NCBI GenBank assembly: GCA_031284315.1
Contig: JAITAB010000059.1
Span: 1-44,053, forward strand
Source: Campylobacteraceae bacterium
GTDB taxonomy: Bacteria > Campylobacterota > Campylobacteria > Campylobacterales > Campylobacteraceae
DNA: 44,053 nucleotides
Direction: 5' to 3'
Each line of letters begins with the position of its first letter. The stretch's first letter is position 1. The notes under the pieces are model-generated. The model was not told the DNA's origin and ran no database searches. It saw only the letters and a program-made list of their open reading frames with translations. Positions 8,457-17,594 of the stretch are shown one piece after another. The position numbers and the translations under genes are program-made.

Positions 8457-8662
8457 GCGCCGCCGCCCATGAAATACAAGAAATTGACGATATCGCCATT
8501 TTTCAAGAATACGCCCTCATACTCGTTTTGCCTTAAAAATTCGTCATTTAACTGTACGGATACCATGTCGGGCATTTCAACTTTTTCAATCTTCAAAAGC
8601 TCCGCTACCGAAAGCTTGCCTTGCGAAAACTCTTTTGTTTCGCCGTTAATATTTATATTCAT
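8453..8662 (-). CDS. hcyS: Sulfur carrier protein HcyS (ThiS-like, C-terminus GGGA)
   Basis: A 69-residue beta-grasp sulfur carrier: MNININGE start, LSVAELL helix, and the sequence NGDIVNFLYFMGGGA at the end. ThiS and MoaD end in Gly-Gly; here the last codons are GGC GGC GGC GCA TGA, leaving one alanine after the glycines. That is the property reported for HcyS-Ala of Wolinella, where HcyD must cut off the alanine before adenylation by HcyF. The gene lies 17 nt after cysN and overlaps hcyF by ATGA. Thiamine ThiS is the alternative, but no thiG or other thiamine gene is near. Confidence 0.9.
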   Translation of the reverse strand: MNININGETKEFSQGKLSVAELLKIEKVEMPDMVSVQLNDEFLRQNEYEGVFLKNGDIVNFLYFMGGGA

Positions 8663-8679
8663 TTTTTCTCCTGTGTTTA

Positions 8680-10053
8680 TTAAATTTGATACAAAATTTG
8701 ATTTTGGTCTGTAAATCTATGCGGAAAATGCTTTTTCAAAAGCGTAAACAATTCCTCTTCAAAGTTGCCTTTTTCCGCATTTTCTTCACGAATATTTTCA
8801 AGAACTATTCCGCCGCCTACCGCGTCAAAATTATCCACTAAAACAAATCTTCCCAAAACCGCATTATCATAAAAGCTTGAAAGCGCGGCGGGATGGGACA
8901 AAGAGAGTATCACGCTTGCGCATTCGTTTTTTTTCAAATCGCTGCGCTGTTCGTTTTCTCCGCCTAAAACTCTCTCTATTTTTTCAAGTTTTGCGTTTAC
9001 TTTTGCCGCGCCTAACTTAAATAGATAATTTTTGTGAAATACCAAAGGGTGAGACCCAAGCCAGATGAGGTTTGCGCGGATTTTTGAGCTTGCATGCACC
9101 AAAGCGTTTTCATCTGCTTTCACCATTACTTCGCCGCTTTTTACATAAATCTCTTCTTTCAGCGTGAAAGCCGCCGCTTCATTGGTCTTGGCTTGCGTTT
9201 TTGAAGGCGCGTTCCAAACTTCTATATTTTTTATGTGAGCCTCTTTGTTTGAGGGCAGAAATCTTACAAAATCCCCTGTTTTTACTCCGCCGCTTACGAT
9301 AGTACCGACATAAATTCTGCGTTCGTCATTGTCATTGCTGAAACGGTAAATATCCTGCAACGGCATGGCAAAAAACAGATCCTCATTTGAGGGGAGATTG
9401 TGAAAACTGTCCAACACTTCCAGTATCGTTTTGCCCTGATACCACGGCATTTTAGAAGAGAGCCGCACGATATTTTCACCTTCTCGCGCGCTTACGGGGA
9501 TAAACGCCACAGGCTTTACATGCAAAGAGTTCAAATACTCTTCGTATTCGTTTTTTATCTTTCTGAAAGCCTCTTCGCCGTAATTTAGCGCGTCAAGTTT
9601 ATTTATCGCGACAAGCACCTGCGAAATGCCAAGCAGCGATAAAAGCAGTCCGTGTCTTTTGGAGTTTTCAGCGACTCCCTCAACGGCGTCTATGACAAGC
9701 ACGGCGGCTGACGCACGCGATGCGCCGCTTAGCATATTTCTTAAAAATTCAATATGTCCGGGCGCGTCTATGATGACATATTCTCTTAATTTGCTTTTGA
9801 AAAAAATCCTTGCGCTGTCTATCGTAATGCCTTGCTTTTGTTCGTCTTCAAGCGCGTCAAGCAGCATGGAGTATTCAAAAACTCTGCCGTTTTTTTCGCA
9901 TGAGGCTTTTACGCTTTCAAGTTTGCCTTGCGGAAGCGAAGCGGTATCGGCTAAAAGGCGTCCCACAAGCGTACTTTTGCCGTGGTCTACATGTCCTGTT
10001 ATGACGATATTCATGCGTTCTTTTTCGTTAAATACGATATTTTGTCCGCTCAT
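8680..10053 (-). CDS. cysN: Sulfate adenylyltransferase subunit 1 (GTPase), CysN
   Basis: A 457-residue EF-Tu-like GTPase that couples GTP hydrolysis to APS synthesis by CysD. G-motifs: GHVDHGKS (20-27), GITIDSAR (switch I), DAPGH (96-100) and NKLD (151-154), followed by two beta-barrel domains. No APS-kinase (CysC) domain is fused, which fits the APS-type CysH of this locus. AAAGGAA lies upstream of ATG 10053. cysN normally follows cysD directly; here about 800 nt of repeat-rich DNA separates them. Confidence 0.93.
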   Translation of the reverse strand: MSGQNIVFNEKERMNIVITGHVDHGKSTLVGRLLADTASLPQGKLESVKASCEKNGRVFEYSMLLDALEDEQKQGITIDSARIFFKSKLREYVIIDAPGHIEFLRNMLSGASRASAAVLVIDAVEGVAENSKRHGLLLSLLGISQVLVAINKLDALNYGEEAFRKIKNEYEEYLNSLHVKPVAFIPVSAREGENIVRLSSKMPWYQGKTILEVLDSFHNLPSNEDLFFAMPLQDIYRFSNDNDERRIYVGTIVSGGVKTGDFVRFLPSNKEAHIKNIEVWNAPSKTQAKTNEAAAFTLKEEIYVKSGEVMVKADENALVHASSKIRANLIWLGSHPLVFHKNYLFKLGAAKVNAKLEKIERVLGGENEQRSDLKKNECASVILSLSHPAALSSFYDNAVLGRFVLVDNFDAVGGGIVLENIREENAEKGNFEEELFTLLKKHFPHRFTDQNQILYQI

Positions 10054-10851
10054 CGCGTATATTCCTTTCTGTTTTTTTGCAATATTTGCGTTTTGGCATT
10101 TCCGCCGAAAACGAAGTGAAAAAATGGAGCTTTTTGCCGCCGCAAATCCGCATTTTCTTCATTTCCGCGCGAATGATAGCCTTTCGCCCAAAACTTATCA
10201 TGAGGCAGGCAGGAAACTATTTTTTTTGTATCATTACATAAAATGTGAAATGTAGATTTGGATTCCCGCTTTTGCGGAAATGACAATATTTTTCCGTCAT
10301 TGCGGGCGAAGCGAAACAATCTGGGAAAATATATCCATACATGACGATAGAAAAAGCGGTTTATTGTTTGCATTACGCTCTTTTTGTCGTAAAATATGGA
10401 TTGCCGCGCCGTTTGCAGCGGTTCGCAATGGCGGAGGAGATAGGACGGCTCATAGCGGTAAAGAAAATTAAGCGGCTCACGATAAGAACGGCGTGGCTCG
10501 CAATGACGAAAAAATATGCGTATATTTATGCGAAAATGGCATGAAACGGCGTGCATTTCTTTTGCAATCAACAGTCTAATCTTATGCAATATTTTATCTC
10601 TCATTGTCCATTTATCTATTTTTGAGCTTTTGCATTTTTGCGTCAAAAGCGAACAAGCCCCTTTTGGAGGCTTTCCTCTCGCGACTGTGTTTAGCATGAG
10701 GCGCAATAATTTTTTACCGCCGCAAATCCGCCCTTTTGTAATTATCGCGCGGCAATTCAAAAAATCATTTGCAAGGTTAAAATCAGCAATTGCTTTCACC
10801 TTTCATATCCTTTTTTGTTTCGGATTTTTATCCGACAATATGAAACTCTCA
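10054..10851. repeat. Repeat-filled gap between cysD and cysN
   Basis: No gene is supported in this 798-nt gap; an open frame across most of it on the minus strand is built of palindromic repeats. It holds a degenerate GGATTCCCGC palindrome (10259-10284), CATTGC-type palindromes (about 10297-10324 and 10397-10436) and a half copy at about 10490-10507. A 15-bp direct repeat (CCGCCGCAAATCCGC) lies at 10137-10151 and 10727-10741, on both sides of the cluster. A transcript from sbp would have to cross all of this to reach cysN. Confidence 0.75.
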
Positions 10852-11730
10852 TCACATATACCCGTCTTTTCTCAATGCCTCAAGCGTGCCGCCGCCCTCA
10901 ATATCCTGTGCACGACCCGAACGCTCGGCTATATTTTTAAATTTGCCGCTTGTGAGTTCGGCTATAATCTCTTTTGGATTTTTAGCTTCGGACTCAACAG
11001 GGCTTGTACATGGATAGCAGCCCAAAGAGCGGTATCTTTTGCCTTCGCCTTGATTGAAATAGACGGGGATAACGGGTATATTTTCCCTGTCTATATATTC
11101 CCAGATATTAAGCTCCGTCCACTCTAAAAGGGGATGCACTCTTACATGCGTTTTGGGCGCAAATTCGGTTTTGTAAAGATTCCAAAGTTCTGGCGGCTGC
11201 GTGCTTGCGTCCCATTCGCTTTTTTCATCGCGCGCCGAAAATACTCTCTCTTTTGAACGGCTTCCCTCTTCGTCGCTTCTTACCCCGACTATGACGGCGT
11301 TATAGGCTTGCGCGTTTTTTACTTCGCTCCATTTGTCCGTTTTCGGGTCGTAAACCAATCTCTCCCAATCTCCATCAAGCGTATGCTTTAAGGCGGAACT
11401 TTTTAGCTCTTTACAGCAGGATATCCTGTCAAGTCCGTTTACAAAAGTCCTTCCTTCCAAAAGCGCTTTTTTGTTTTGCCCGACAACAAGGCGCAGTTTT
11501 AACTCTTTGGCTATTTTATCGCGGTAAGTTATCATTTCTGGAATTTTAAAGCTTGTATCCACATGTATAAGTTCAAACGGCACATGCCCTAAAAATGCCT
11601 TTTTAGCGAGCCACAATAAAACCGTACTGTCTTTGCCGATAGACCAGAGCATGCCGATATTTTTGAACGATTTGTAAGCTTCTCTTATGATAAATATGCT
11701 TTGCGATTCTAATTTGTCAAGTTTATCCAT
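10852..11730 (-). CDS. cysD: Sulfate adenylyltransferase subunit 2, CysD
   Basis: A 292-residue PAPS-reductase-like PP-loop enzyme that makes APS from sulfate and ATP together with CysN. The PP-loop reads [14 protein letters not shown] (Ser30 to Ser35; most homologues have SGGKDS, so Gly to Ile at position 31 is slightly unusual). Typical CysD blocks follow: [40 protein letters not shown] and [11 protein letters not shown]. The length matches the family (about 300). It begins directly after the cysH stop with no gap. Confidence 0.94.
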   Translation of the reverse strand: MDKLDKLESQSIFIIREAYKSFKNIGMLWSIGKDSTVLLWLAKKAFLGHVPFELIHVDTSFKIPEMITYRDKIAKELKLRLVVGQNKKALLEGRTFVNGLDRISCCKELKSSALKHTLDGDWERLVYDPKTDKWSEVKNAQAYNAVIVGVRSDEEGSRSKERVFSARDEKSEWDASTQPPELWNLYKTEFAPKTHVRVHPLLEWTELNIWEYIDRENIPVIPVYFNQGEGKRYRSLGCYPCTSPVESEAKNPKEIIAELTSGKFKNIAERSGRAQDIEGGGTLEALRKDGYM

Positions 11731-12393
11731 CTATTTTTCCTTTATATGCAGGCCGCACTCTTTGTGTTCGGGATTTTCCCACCACCATCTGCCCGCCCTT
11801 ATATCTTCGCCTTCCTTTACGGCTCTTGTACATGGCGCGCATCCTATGCTTTTGAAGCCTTTTGAGTAGAGAGGATTAAGAGGGAGATTATACTCTTTTA
11901 TATAAGCAAACAACTCTTCATCGCTCCAAAATGCAATGGGATTTATCTTAAAAAGATTAAATTTTTCGTCATACTCTACGATTTGAATACTGCTTCTTGT
12001 AACGCCATGCGCTGCGCGAAGCCCCGTTACCCACGCGCTTTTGCCCTTTAATGCTCGTTCAAGCGGTTCAACTTTTCTCACATGACAGCAAAGGCGGCGA
12101 TTTGCCAAACTCTCTCTCATGCCCCAATCTCCAAGAGTTTTTTCCAAATTTTCCACATCTAAACTTTTTGGCAGATATTTTTTGATGGATATATTAAAAA
12201 ACTCTTCCGTTTCCGTATGAAGCTTTTTACACTCGCTAAAAAGCTTTCCCGTGTCTAATGTAAAAACTTCCAAAGAGTTGATTTGGCACTGGGACAAAAG
12301 ATGCAAAACCGCCGTATCTTCTGCTTGATAACTAAATGAAAGGGCGATTGTGCCATTTATCCTGCTTATGATTTGCTGCAGTAAATTATGCAT
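11731..12393 (-). CDS. cysH: Adenylylsulfate (APS) reductase, CysH
   Basis: 220 residues of the PAPS/APS reductase family, reducing activated sulfate to sulfite with thioredoxin-type electrons. The cysteine pairs C102-C103 (RLCCHVRK) and C185/C188 (IGCAPCTR) are the 4Fe-4S ligands that mark APS-using enzymes. Cys213 in KECGLH is the catalytic C-terminal cysteine. The absence of an APS kinase here agrees with direct APS use. GGGGAG lies upstream of the ATG. It sits between cysA (48 nt gap) and cysD. Confidence 0.94.
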   Translation of the reverse strand: MHNLLQQIISRINGTIALSFSYQAEDTAVLHLLSQCQINSLEVFTLDTGKLFSECKKLHTETEEFFNISIKKYLPKSLDVENLEKTLGDWGMRESLANRRLCCHVRKVEPLERALKGKSAWVTGLRAAHGVTRSSIQIVEYDEKFNLFKINPIAFWSDEELFAYIKEYNLPLNPLYSKGFKSIGCAPCTRAVKEGEDIRAGRWWWENPEHKECGLHIKEK

Positions 12394-12441
12394 TATAACT
12401 CCCCATAATACAACTCAATTGTTTCAGTTTGACAACCCGCC

Positions 12442-13503
12442 CTATATGACATAATCGCTCCAGTGTTCGTCCGATGTGTAAATTTTCGCGCCGATAAATT
12501 TGATATAAACGCTTCCCGAGCTTGAACTTTTGATAGCTTTCCACTCTTTTTTATCTATATCCGCCTCTATCTCTTTTCCGCCCAGAAGCGTTTTAAGCTC
12601 CACTCTTACGCGGCTCCCCAAGATTCTATAAGCGATTATTTTTGCCTCTATTGATTTGCCGTCTTCATTTGCGGCGGTTATTTTGACATCATGAGGTCTT
12701 ATAAAAAACGAAATATCCTCTTTTTGCCTGTCCGTTTCGTCAAGCCGTAAAGCGCCTTTTTCAAGCCTCGCATGAAATAGATTGACATTTCCCAAAAAGC
12801 CGTACACAAAAGGATTTGTAGGATTGTCGTAAACATCTTCGGGCGTTCCTGTCTGCTCTATTTTGCCTTTATTTAGTATGACTATTTTGTCCGAAACTTC
12901 CAAAGCCTCCTCTTGATCATGCGTTACAAATACGCTCGTTATGTGTATCTCGTCATGCAAATATCTAAGCCAGCGGCGCAGTTCCTGCCTTACTTTGGCG
13001 TCCAATGCCCCAAAAGGTTCGTCCAAAAGCAAAACTCTCGGCTCCACCGCCAACGCTCTTGCAAGCGCGACTCTTTGTTTTTGACCGCCCGAAAGTTCGC
13101 TTGGAAGGCGGTTTGCCAAAGGCTCCAACTGCACCATTTTAAGCAGTTTAAATACTTTCTCTCTTATCTCTTCTTTATTGGGTCTTGTGGAACGCGGACG
13201 GATTTTTAAGCCAAAAGCTATATTGTCAAAAACATTCATGTGCTTAAAAAGCGCGTAATGCTGAAATACAAATCCCACTTTTCTATCTTTTGTAGGCTTG
13301 TTTGTGGACTCTTCGCCAAAAAATTTTATCGTGCCGCTGTCCGGATTTTCAAGTCCCGCGATAATTCTAAGAAGCGTTGTTTTGCCGGAACCAGACGGTC
13401 CCAAAAGCGCGGTTAGTTCGCCGTTTGGTATGCTAAGGCTTATATCGTCAAGCGCGCTGAATGCGCCGAATTTTTTACTTATATGTGAAATCTCTATACT
13501 CAT
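12442..13503 (-). CDS. cysA: Sulfate/thiosulfate ABC transporter ATPase, CysA
   Basis: 353 residues. Walker A GPSGSGKT (35-42), Q-loop FVFQHYALF, signature LSGGQKQR (137-144), Walker [13 protein letters not shown] (157 on), switch His in [12 protein letters not shown]-terminal TOBE-like regulatory region follows ([10 protein letters not shown]). It energises sulfate uptake through CysT and CysW. Its ATG overlaps the cysW stop by four bases. Confidence 0.95.
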   Translation of the reverse strand: MSIEISHISKKFGAFSALDDISLSIPNGELTALLGPSGSGKTTLLRIIAGLENPDSGTIKFFGEESTNKPTKDRKVGFVFQHYALFKHMNVFDNIAFGLKIRPRSTRPNKEEIREKVFKLLKMVQLEPLANRLPSELSGGQKQRVALARALAVEPRVLLLDEPFGALDAKVRQELRRWLRYLHDEIHITSVFVTHDQEEALEVSDKIVILNKGKIEQTGTPEDVYDNPTNPFVYGFLGNVNLFHARLEKGALRLDETDRQKEDISFFIRPHDVKITAANEDGKSIEAKIIAYRILGSRVRVELKTLLGGKEIEADIDKKEWKAIKSSSSGSVYIKFIGAKIYTSDEHWSDYVI

Positions 13504-14669
13504 AAATTTCCTTCTTCAAGACCATGAAAAGATCTTTTTCTCTGCAAAGCTATAAAATGCTCAATAATCGTCTTTGCTATCAAAGTTACAAGAGCCAGCA
13601 GCGTCAATAGCGACGCGACTGCAAAACTTGCCGCAAACAGATATTCGTTGTAAAGCACCTCTATATGCAGCGGCATCGTCATCGTAACGCCTCTTACAAG
13701 TCCGGATACTACTGCCACCGCGCCAAACTCTCCCATGGCTCTGGCGTTTGTAAGCACGACCCCGTACAAAAGCCCCCATTTGATATTGGGAAGCGTAACT
13801 TTGAAAAATGTCTGCAATCCGCCCGCGCCCAAAGTCAAAGCCGCCTCTTCATCGTCTTTGCCCATCTCCTGCATCAAAGGTATTAATTCCCTTGCCACAA
13901 ACGGAAATGTAACGAAAGTTGTCGCCAACACTAAGCCAGGAAGCGCAAAAACTATTTTTATATTATGCTCCGTCAGGTATGCGCCGAACCACCCGGACGC
14001 GCCGAACAGCAGGATAAATATAAGTCCCGCGATAACGGGCGATATGGCAAACGGCACTTCTATAAGCGTGGTAATGACGCTTTTGCCTTTGAAGTCAAAT
14101 TTGGCGACAGCCCATGCGAGCAGTACGCCGAAAAATGTATTGACAGGCACGGCGATGAGAGCGACTATCAAAGTAAGTTTAATGGCTGAAAATGCGTCGC
14201 TTTCGCGTATTGAAGCCAAATAGGCAAACGCGCCTTTTGAAAAAGCCTGCGTAAATATCGTATAAAGCGGCAAAAATACAAATACCGTCAAAAATAAAAA
14301 TACGATGATTAAAGCCGCGATTTTTATCCATGCGGGCTCTTTGGAGTAAGCCTTTGTTTTTGCGGAGTTCGTTACGATATTGAGTATCGTAACGAATGCA
14401 AATATTACATTAAAAGCCGCCGAATCCCCGCTCAAATATATATAAAAAGCCGCCGCCAAAACGCCCGCGGTAAAAAACAGCAAAGATTTTAAAAAGCTTT
14501 TTGCCGTACCCGTAAAAACCGCCGCGACTATCGCGCAAACCACAGCATGTTTGACTTCCCCGAAAAATGCGTAAAATAAAATGAACGCCAAAAGCGGCAA
14601 AGCCGCAAACAGAAGCGTTTTTCTTATAATGAACGCGTTATAACCCTCAAACAGAAGCGTTTTTCCCAT
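13500..14669 (-). CDS. cysW: Sulfate ABC transporter permease CysW with extra N-terminal membrane region
   Basis: About 389 residues from ATG 14669, which shares one base with the cysT stop and has AGGGG upstream; a TTG one codon earlier is the alternative. The C-terminal 270 residues or so form a MetI-type permease, with the EAA loop [21 protein letters not shown] and [16 protein letters not shown] typical of CysW. E. coli CysW has 291 residues; here about 110 hydrophobic residues precede the core, with about four membrane segments (for instance [20 protein letters not shown]). The extension is not something I recognise. Confidence 0.92.
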   Translation of the reverse strand: MGKTLLFEGYNAFIIRKTLLFAALPLLAFILFYAFFGEVKHAVVCAIVAAVFTGTAKSFLKSLLFFTAGVLAAAFYIYLSGDSAAFNVIFAFVTILNIVTNSAKTKAYSKEPAWIKIAALIIVFLFLTVFVFLPLYTIFTQAFSKGAFAYLASIRESDAFSAIKLTLIVALIAVPVNTFFGVLLAWAVAKFDFKGKSVITTLIEVPFAISPVIAGLIFILLFGASGWFGAYLTEHNIKIVFALPGLVLATTFVTFPFVARELIPLMQEMGKDDEEAALTLGAGGLQTFFKVTLPNIKWGLLYGVVLTNARAMGEFGAVAVVSGLVRGVTMTMPLHIEVLYNEYLFAASFAVASLLTLLALVTLIAKTIIEHFIALQRKRSFHGLEEGNL

Positions 14670-16039
14670 CAAAGCCCCTTTTTCCTGCGTTTCGCAAAGC
14701 TCTGCAAAAAATTGATAAGAAGCAAAAGTATAAATGCCGCGATAAGCATTATCACGCCTATAACGCTTGCTCCGATATAGTCAAACTGCGTAAGTTTTTT
14801 GACTATAAGAAGCGGAACTATTTCGCTCTCATATGGCATATTGCTTGATATGAATATAACGGAGCCGTATTCGCCAAGCCCCCTTGCAAACGCCAGCGCA
14901 AAACCTGTAAGCAGCGCAGGATATATAGTCGGAAATATGACTTTTCGAAAAATTTGATAAAAATTTGCGCCAAGAGAGCTTGCCGCCTCTTCTAACTCTT
15001 TATCAAGCTCTTCTATCACAGGCTGAACCGTACGCACGATAAAGGGAAGACCGATAAATACAAGCGCGATAACGATGCCAATCGTTGAGTAAGCGACATT
15101 CAAATCGGCATTTTCCAAAACTTTTGAAAAACAGCTCTCGCCATCGGCGCACTCTTTGAAATATGCTGCAAACGAGTGGATTTTGTCTGTCAAAAGCTGT
15201 AAAAAATTGCCCAAAACTCCGTTCGGCGAAAATATATACGCCAGCGATATGCCCGCTACCGCCGTAGGTACGGCAAAAGGCAAATCTATAATGGAGTCAA
15301 TCACGCGCTTACCCCAAAAATCATATCTTGTCAAAACCCATGCGATGATAAGTCCAAAAAAGCAGTTAATGAGCGCGGCTGTGAAACTTGCTCCGAAAGA
15401 GATTTTCAAAGCCGCCGTGATTCTCGGGTCGCTCAGCGTTTCCCAAAATTTTCCCCATGTTGTCTGCGCTCCATATAAAACAAGCGCGCTAAGCGGTATC
15501 AATATCAAAAACGACATATAAGTGAGCGAAAGTCCAAGACTTATGCCAAAGCCAGGAAGTTTCGGGTTTGCTTTTTTGTAGCCGACTCTGTTTACAAGCG
15601 CCGCGATAATGCTGAAAATTACGAGCGATACCCATGCAAGCGCGTTATTTGGATTGGCGTAAAGAGATAAGAGTATAAACAAAATTATCAATAAAAGTAT
15701 GATATTTATGGTGATTTGGCTTGCGTTGAAAGCGTTGATATTTAAAGCTATCAAACTGAAAACTCCCGCGGCGGCGGTAAGCGTTATACTAATCTTGATA
15801 TCCGTAAATACAAATGCCGCGCCCAAAACCGCTAAAAGCGATGCAAGTGCAAAAAGCGCCGTTTTGGCATTGAGATTTTTAAATTCGGCGTTAAGCGCGA
15901 TGAGTGCAAGCAAAGCCGAAATCAAAACAAGAGTTATAAACGCGGCTATATTCCAAAATGCGGCAAAAATCGCATAAGCGCCGCTTAGTGCGGAAAGCGT
16001 CAATAAAAATGGCTTGATTTTGGATTTGACGCCGCTCAT
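14669..16039 (-). CDS. cysT: Sulfate ABC transporter permease CysT with long N-terminal membrane region
   Basis: 456 residues from ATG 16039, chosen because AAGGAG lies six bases upstream; a start 13 codons earlier lacks such a site. The C-terminal part from about residue 165 is the CysT permease (SLTYMSFLILIPLSALVL, DLPFAVPTAVAGISLAYIF, EAA loop LEEAASSLGANFYQIFRKVIFP, ARGLGEYGSVIFIS). E. coli CysT (CysU) has 277 residues. The first 160 or so add roughly six hydrophobic segments. A loop insertion carrying two cysteines (KECADGESCF) also sits between permease helices. Together with CysW this doubles the expected membrane content of the transporter. Confidence 0.92.
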   Translation of the reverse strand: MSGVKSKIKPFLLTLSALSGAYAIFAAFWNIAAFITLVLISALLALIALNAEFKNLNAKTALFALASLLAVLGAAFVFTDIKISITLTAAAGVFSLIALNINAFNASQITINIILLLIILFILLSLYANPNNALAWVSLVIFSIIAALVNRVGYKKANPKLPGFGISLGLSLTYMSFLILIPLSALVLYGAQTTWGKFWETLSDPRITAALKISFGASFTAALINCFFGLIIAWVLTRYDFWGKRVIDSIIDLPFAVPTAVAGISLAYIFSPNGVLGNFLQLLTDKIHSFAAYFKECADGESCFSKVLENADLNVAYSTIGIVIALVFIGLPFIVRTVQPVIEELDKELEEAASSLGANFYQIFRKVIFPTIYPALLTGFALAFARGLGEYGSVIFISSNMPYESEIVPLLIVKKLTQFDYIGASVIGVIMLIAAFILLLLINFLQSFAKRRKKGL

Positions 16040-16161
16040 GAACCGCTCCTTGACTTTAAGGGCGATTTGGCCGCGCATGTCGGCAATATTTCAAAGGAAA
16101 ATGCGGCAGTATGAAAAGTTTTTAATGTGATTGGCAATAAAGATGTTCTAATACTGCTCAT
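16036..16161 (-). CDS. Possible 41-residue coupled small ORF between sbp and cysT
   Basis: ATG 16161 is preceded by AAGGAA with an 8-nt gap. The frame runs 41 codons (starting MSSIRTSLLPITLK) and its TGA overlaps the cysT ATG as ATGA. The peptide is moderately hydrophobic at first and Ser/Lys-rich at the end, with no recognised family. It may be a real small protein or only a translational coupler for cysT; chance is also possible. Confidence 0.35.
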   Translation of the reverse strand: MSSIRTSLLPITLKTFHTAAFSFEILPTCAAKSPLKSRSGS

Positions 16162-16227
16162 GATAATTTTCCTTAAAACTTTTGACTGAAAAAACGCGCC
16201 GTAAAATCGGCATGCAAGTTTAAAGTC

Positions 16228-16248
16228 GGCGCGAAAATTATTCGCGCC
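16228..16248 (-). promoter_or_regulatory. Intercistronic stem-loop between sbp and cysT
   Basis: A perfect 8-bp stem GGCGCGAA/TTCGCGCC around a 5-nt loop lies 36 nt after the sbp stop. No proper T-run follows on the minus strand. Such a hairpin commonly protects the 3' end of a binding-protein message so that it is made in excess over the permeases; that role is inferred here. Confidence 0.6.
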
Positions 16249-16284
16249 AAACTTTCATTTGAAATTAAACTGCCGCTGCCTTGA

Positions 16285-17280
16285 CTATTTTTTGTAAATT
16301 TTGTCAAACTCTGCGCCGTCGGCAAAGTGCTTTTTGTCAGCCGCGTCCCAACCGCCAAAATCTTTCTCAATCTCCACAAGCTCAAGTTTTGGAAACTGCG
16401 CTTGAAACTCTTTTGCTATTTCCGCATCGCTCGGGCGGTAGTAATTTTTACCGGCTATGCGCTGACCTTCTTTTGAATAGAGATAATTCAAATATTCAGT
16501 CGCGGCTTTTTCAGTGCCTTTTTTCTTCACATTTGCGTCAACGATACTTACAGAAGGCTCTGCCAAAATGCTAAGGCTCGGCACGATTATCTCAAATTTG
16601 CCTTTGCCAAGCTCATTGATGGATAAAAACGCTTCATTTTCCCATGCCAAAAGTACATCGCCAAGACCGCGCTGAACAAAAGTATTTGTAGAACCGCGTG
16701 CGCCGCTGTCAAGTACGGGAACATTTTTGTAAAGCTTCTTTACAAAATCTCTTGCCTTATCTTCGCCGCCGTATTTTTTATCGGCATATGCCCATGCGGC
16801 AAGGTAATTCCATTTCGCTCCGCCCGAAGTTTTGGGGTCTGGCGTGATGACTTTAACGCCGTCTTTTATCAAATCGTCCCAATCCTTAATGTTTTTGGGA
16901 TTTCCCGCTCTTACCAAAAAAACTATGGTTGAAGTGTAGGGCGCGCTATTGTTTTTGAAGCGTTTGTTCCAATCAGGCGCGATTTTTTGCGTTTTTTTAG
17001 CGATAGCGTCTATATCGCCTCCCAAAGCCAGCGTAACAACATCGGCTTCAAGACCGTCTATAACGCTTCTTGCCTGTCCTCCTGAACCTCCATGCGACTG
17101 CTTAACGGATATGTCGTCGCCGGTAAGCGCTTTATAATGCTTGATAAACGCCTCGTTATACTCCCTGTAAAGTTCCCTTGTCGGGTCGTAAGAGACATTT
17201 AAAAGCTCGATTTGAGCAGCAGAAACAAATGAAGCCGCCAACAAAACTGACCAGATTGAAATGTGTTTTATTAAACTCAT
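16285..17280 (-). CDS. sbp: Periplasmic sulfate-binding protein, Sbp
   Basis: 331 residues with a cleavable Sec signal (residues 1 to about 22, ending FVSAA). Sbp/CysP signatures are present: [69 protein letters not shown] and a C-terminal YYRPSD. It captures sulfate in the periplasm for CysTWA. AAGGAGG lies just upstream of the ATG, and a consensus promoter lies 31-59 nt upstream. It is the first gene of the sulfur operon. Confidence 0.95.
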   Translation of the reverse strand: MSLIKHISIWSVLLAASFVSAAQIELLNVSYDPTRELYREYNEAFIKHYKALTGDDISVKQSHGGSGGQARSVIDGLEADVVTLALGGDIDAIAKKTQKIAPDWNKRFKNNSAPYTSTIVFLVRAGNPKNIKDWDDLIKDGVKVITPDPKTSGGAKWNYLAAWAYADKKYGGEDKARDFVKKLYKNVPVLDSGARGSTNTFVQRGLGDVLLAWENEAFLSINELGKGKFEIIVPSLSILAEPSVSIVDANVKKKGTEKAATEYLNYLYSKEGQRIAGKNYYRPSDAEIAKEFQAQFPKLELVEIEKDFGGWDAADKKHFADGAEFDKIYKK

Positions 17281-17310
17281 TTTATCCTCCTTTTTAAAAA
17301 TAATTCTGGC

Positions 17311-17339
17311 ATTATAGACAAAATTTTTCTTATTGTCAA
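17311..17339 (-). promoter_or_regulatory. Sigma-70-type promoter of the sulfur operon
   Basis: On the minus strand, -35 TTGACA (17334-17339), a 17-nt spacer and -10 TATAAT (17311-17316) match the full consensus. The -10 ends 30 nt before the sbp ATG. Campylobacterota promoters often lack a recognisable -35, so this is strong for the group. Confidence 0.85.
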
Positions 17340-17379
17340 GTATATTTATAGATTTTATATGGATTATTGAAAATATACT
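17339..17379. promoter_or_regulatory. Inverted repeat abutting the sbp -35 box
   Basis: AGTATATTT (17339-17347) and AAATATACT (17371-17379) are perfect 9-bp inverted arms with centres 32 bp apart, about three helical turns, starting at the -35 element. It is a candidate operator for a dimeric regulator; no regulator gene is nearby. The rest of 17281-17594 is AT-rich with no gene or repeat that I can see. Confidence 0.4.
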
Positions 17380-17594
17380 ATATAATTTTACTTGTATTTT
17401 CCTGTTTTTTAGTTGAAAATAGCTTTTAAAATAATATTTAAAACCATACTAAAAATATCAAGTTTAAAAATAAAACAAGTTTGACAGATATTTTTACTGC
17501 ATCAAAAACGGTAATTTTTTTATTATTGCGGCGCGCTTGAATTGATACGGGCAGGCTTCGCATGACAAATGCCGGTAAATCGCGCGAAAAGGGA

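Noticed and set aside
10050-10799. 249-codon minus-strand open frame between cysD and cysN
   Set aside because: It overlaps the cysN start and is composed of palindromic repeat translations (HCEPRR, RFARNDG, FPQKRESK); no ribosome site or protein family.
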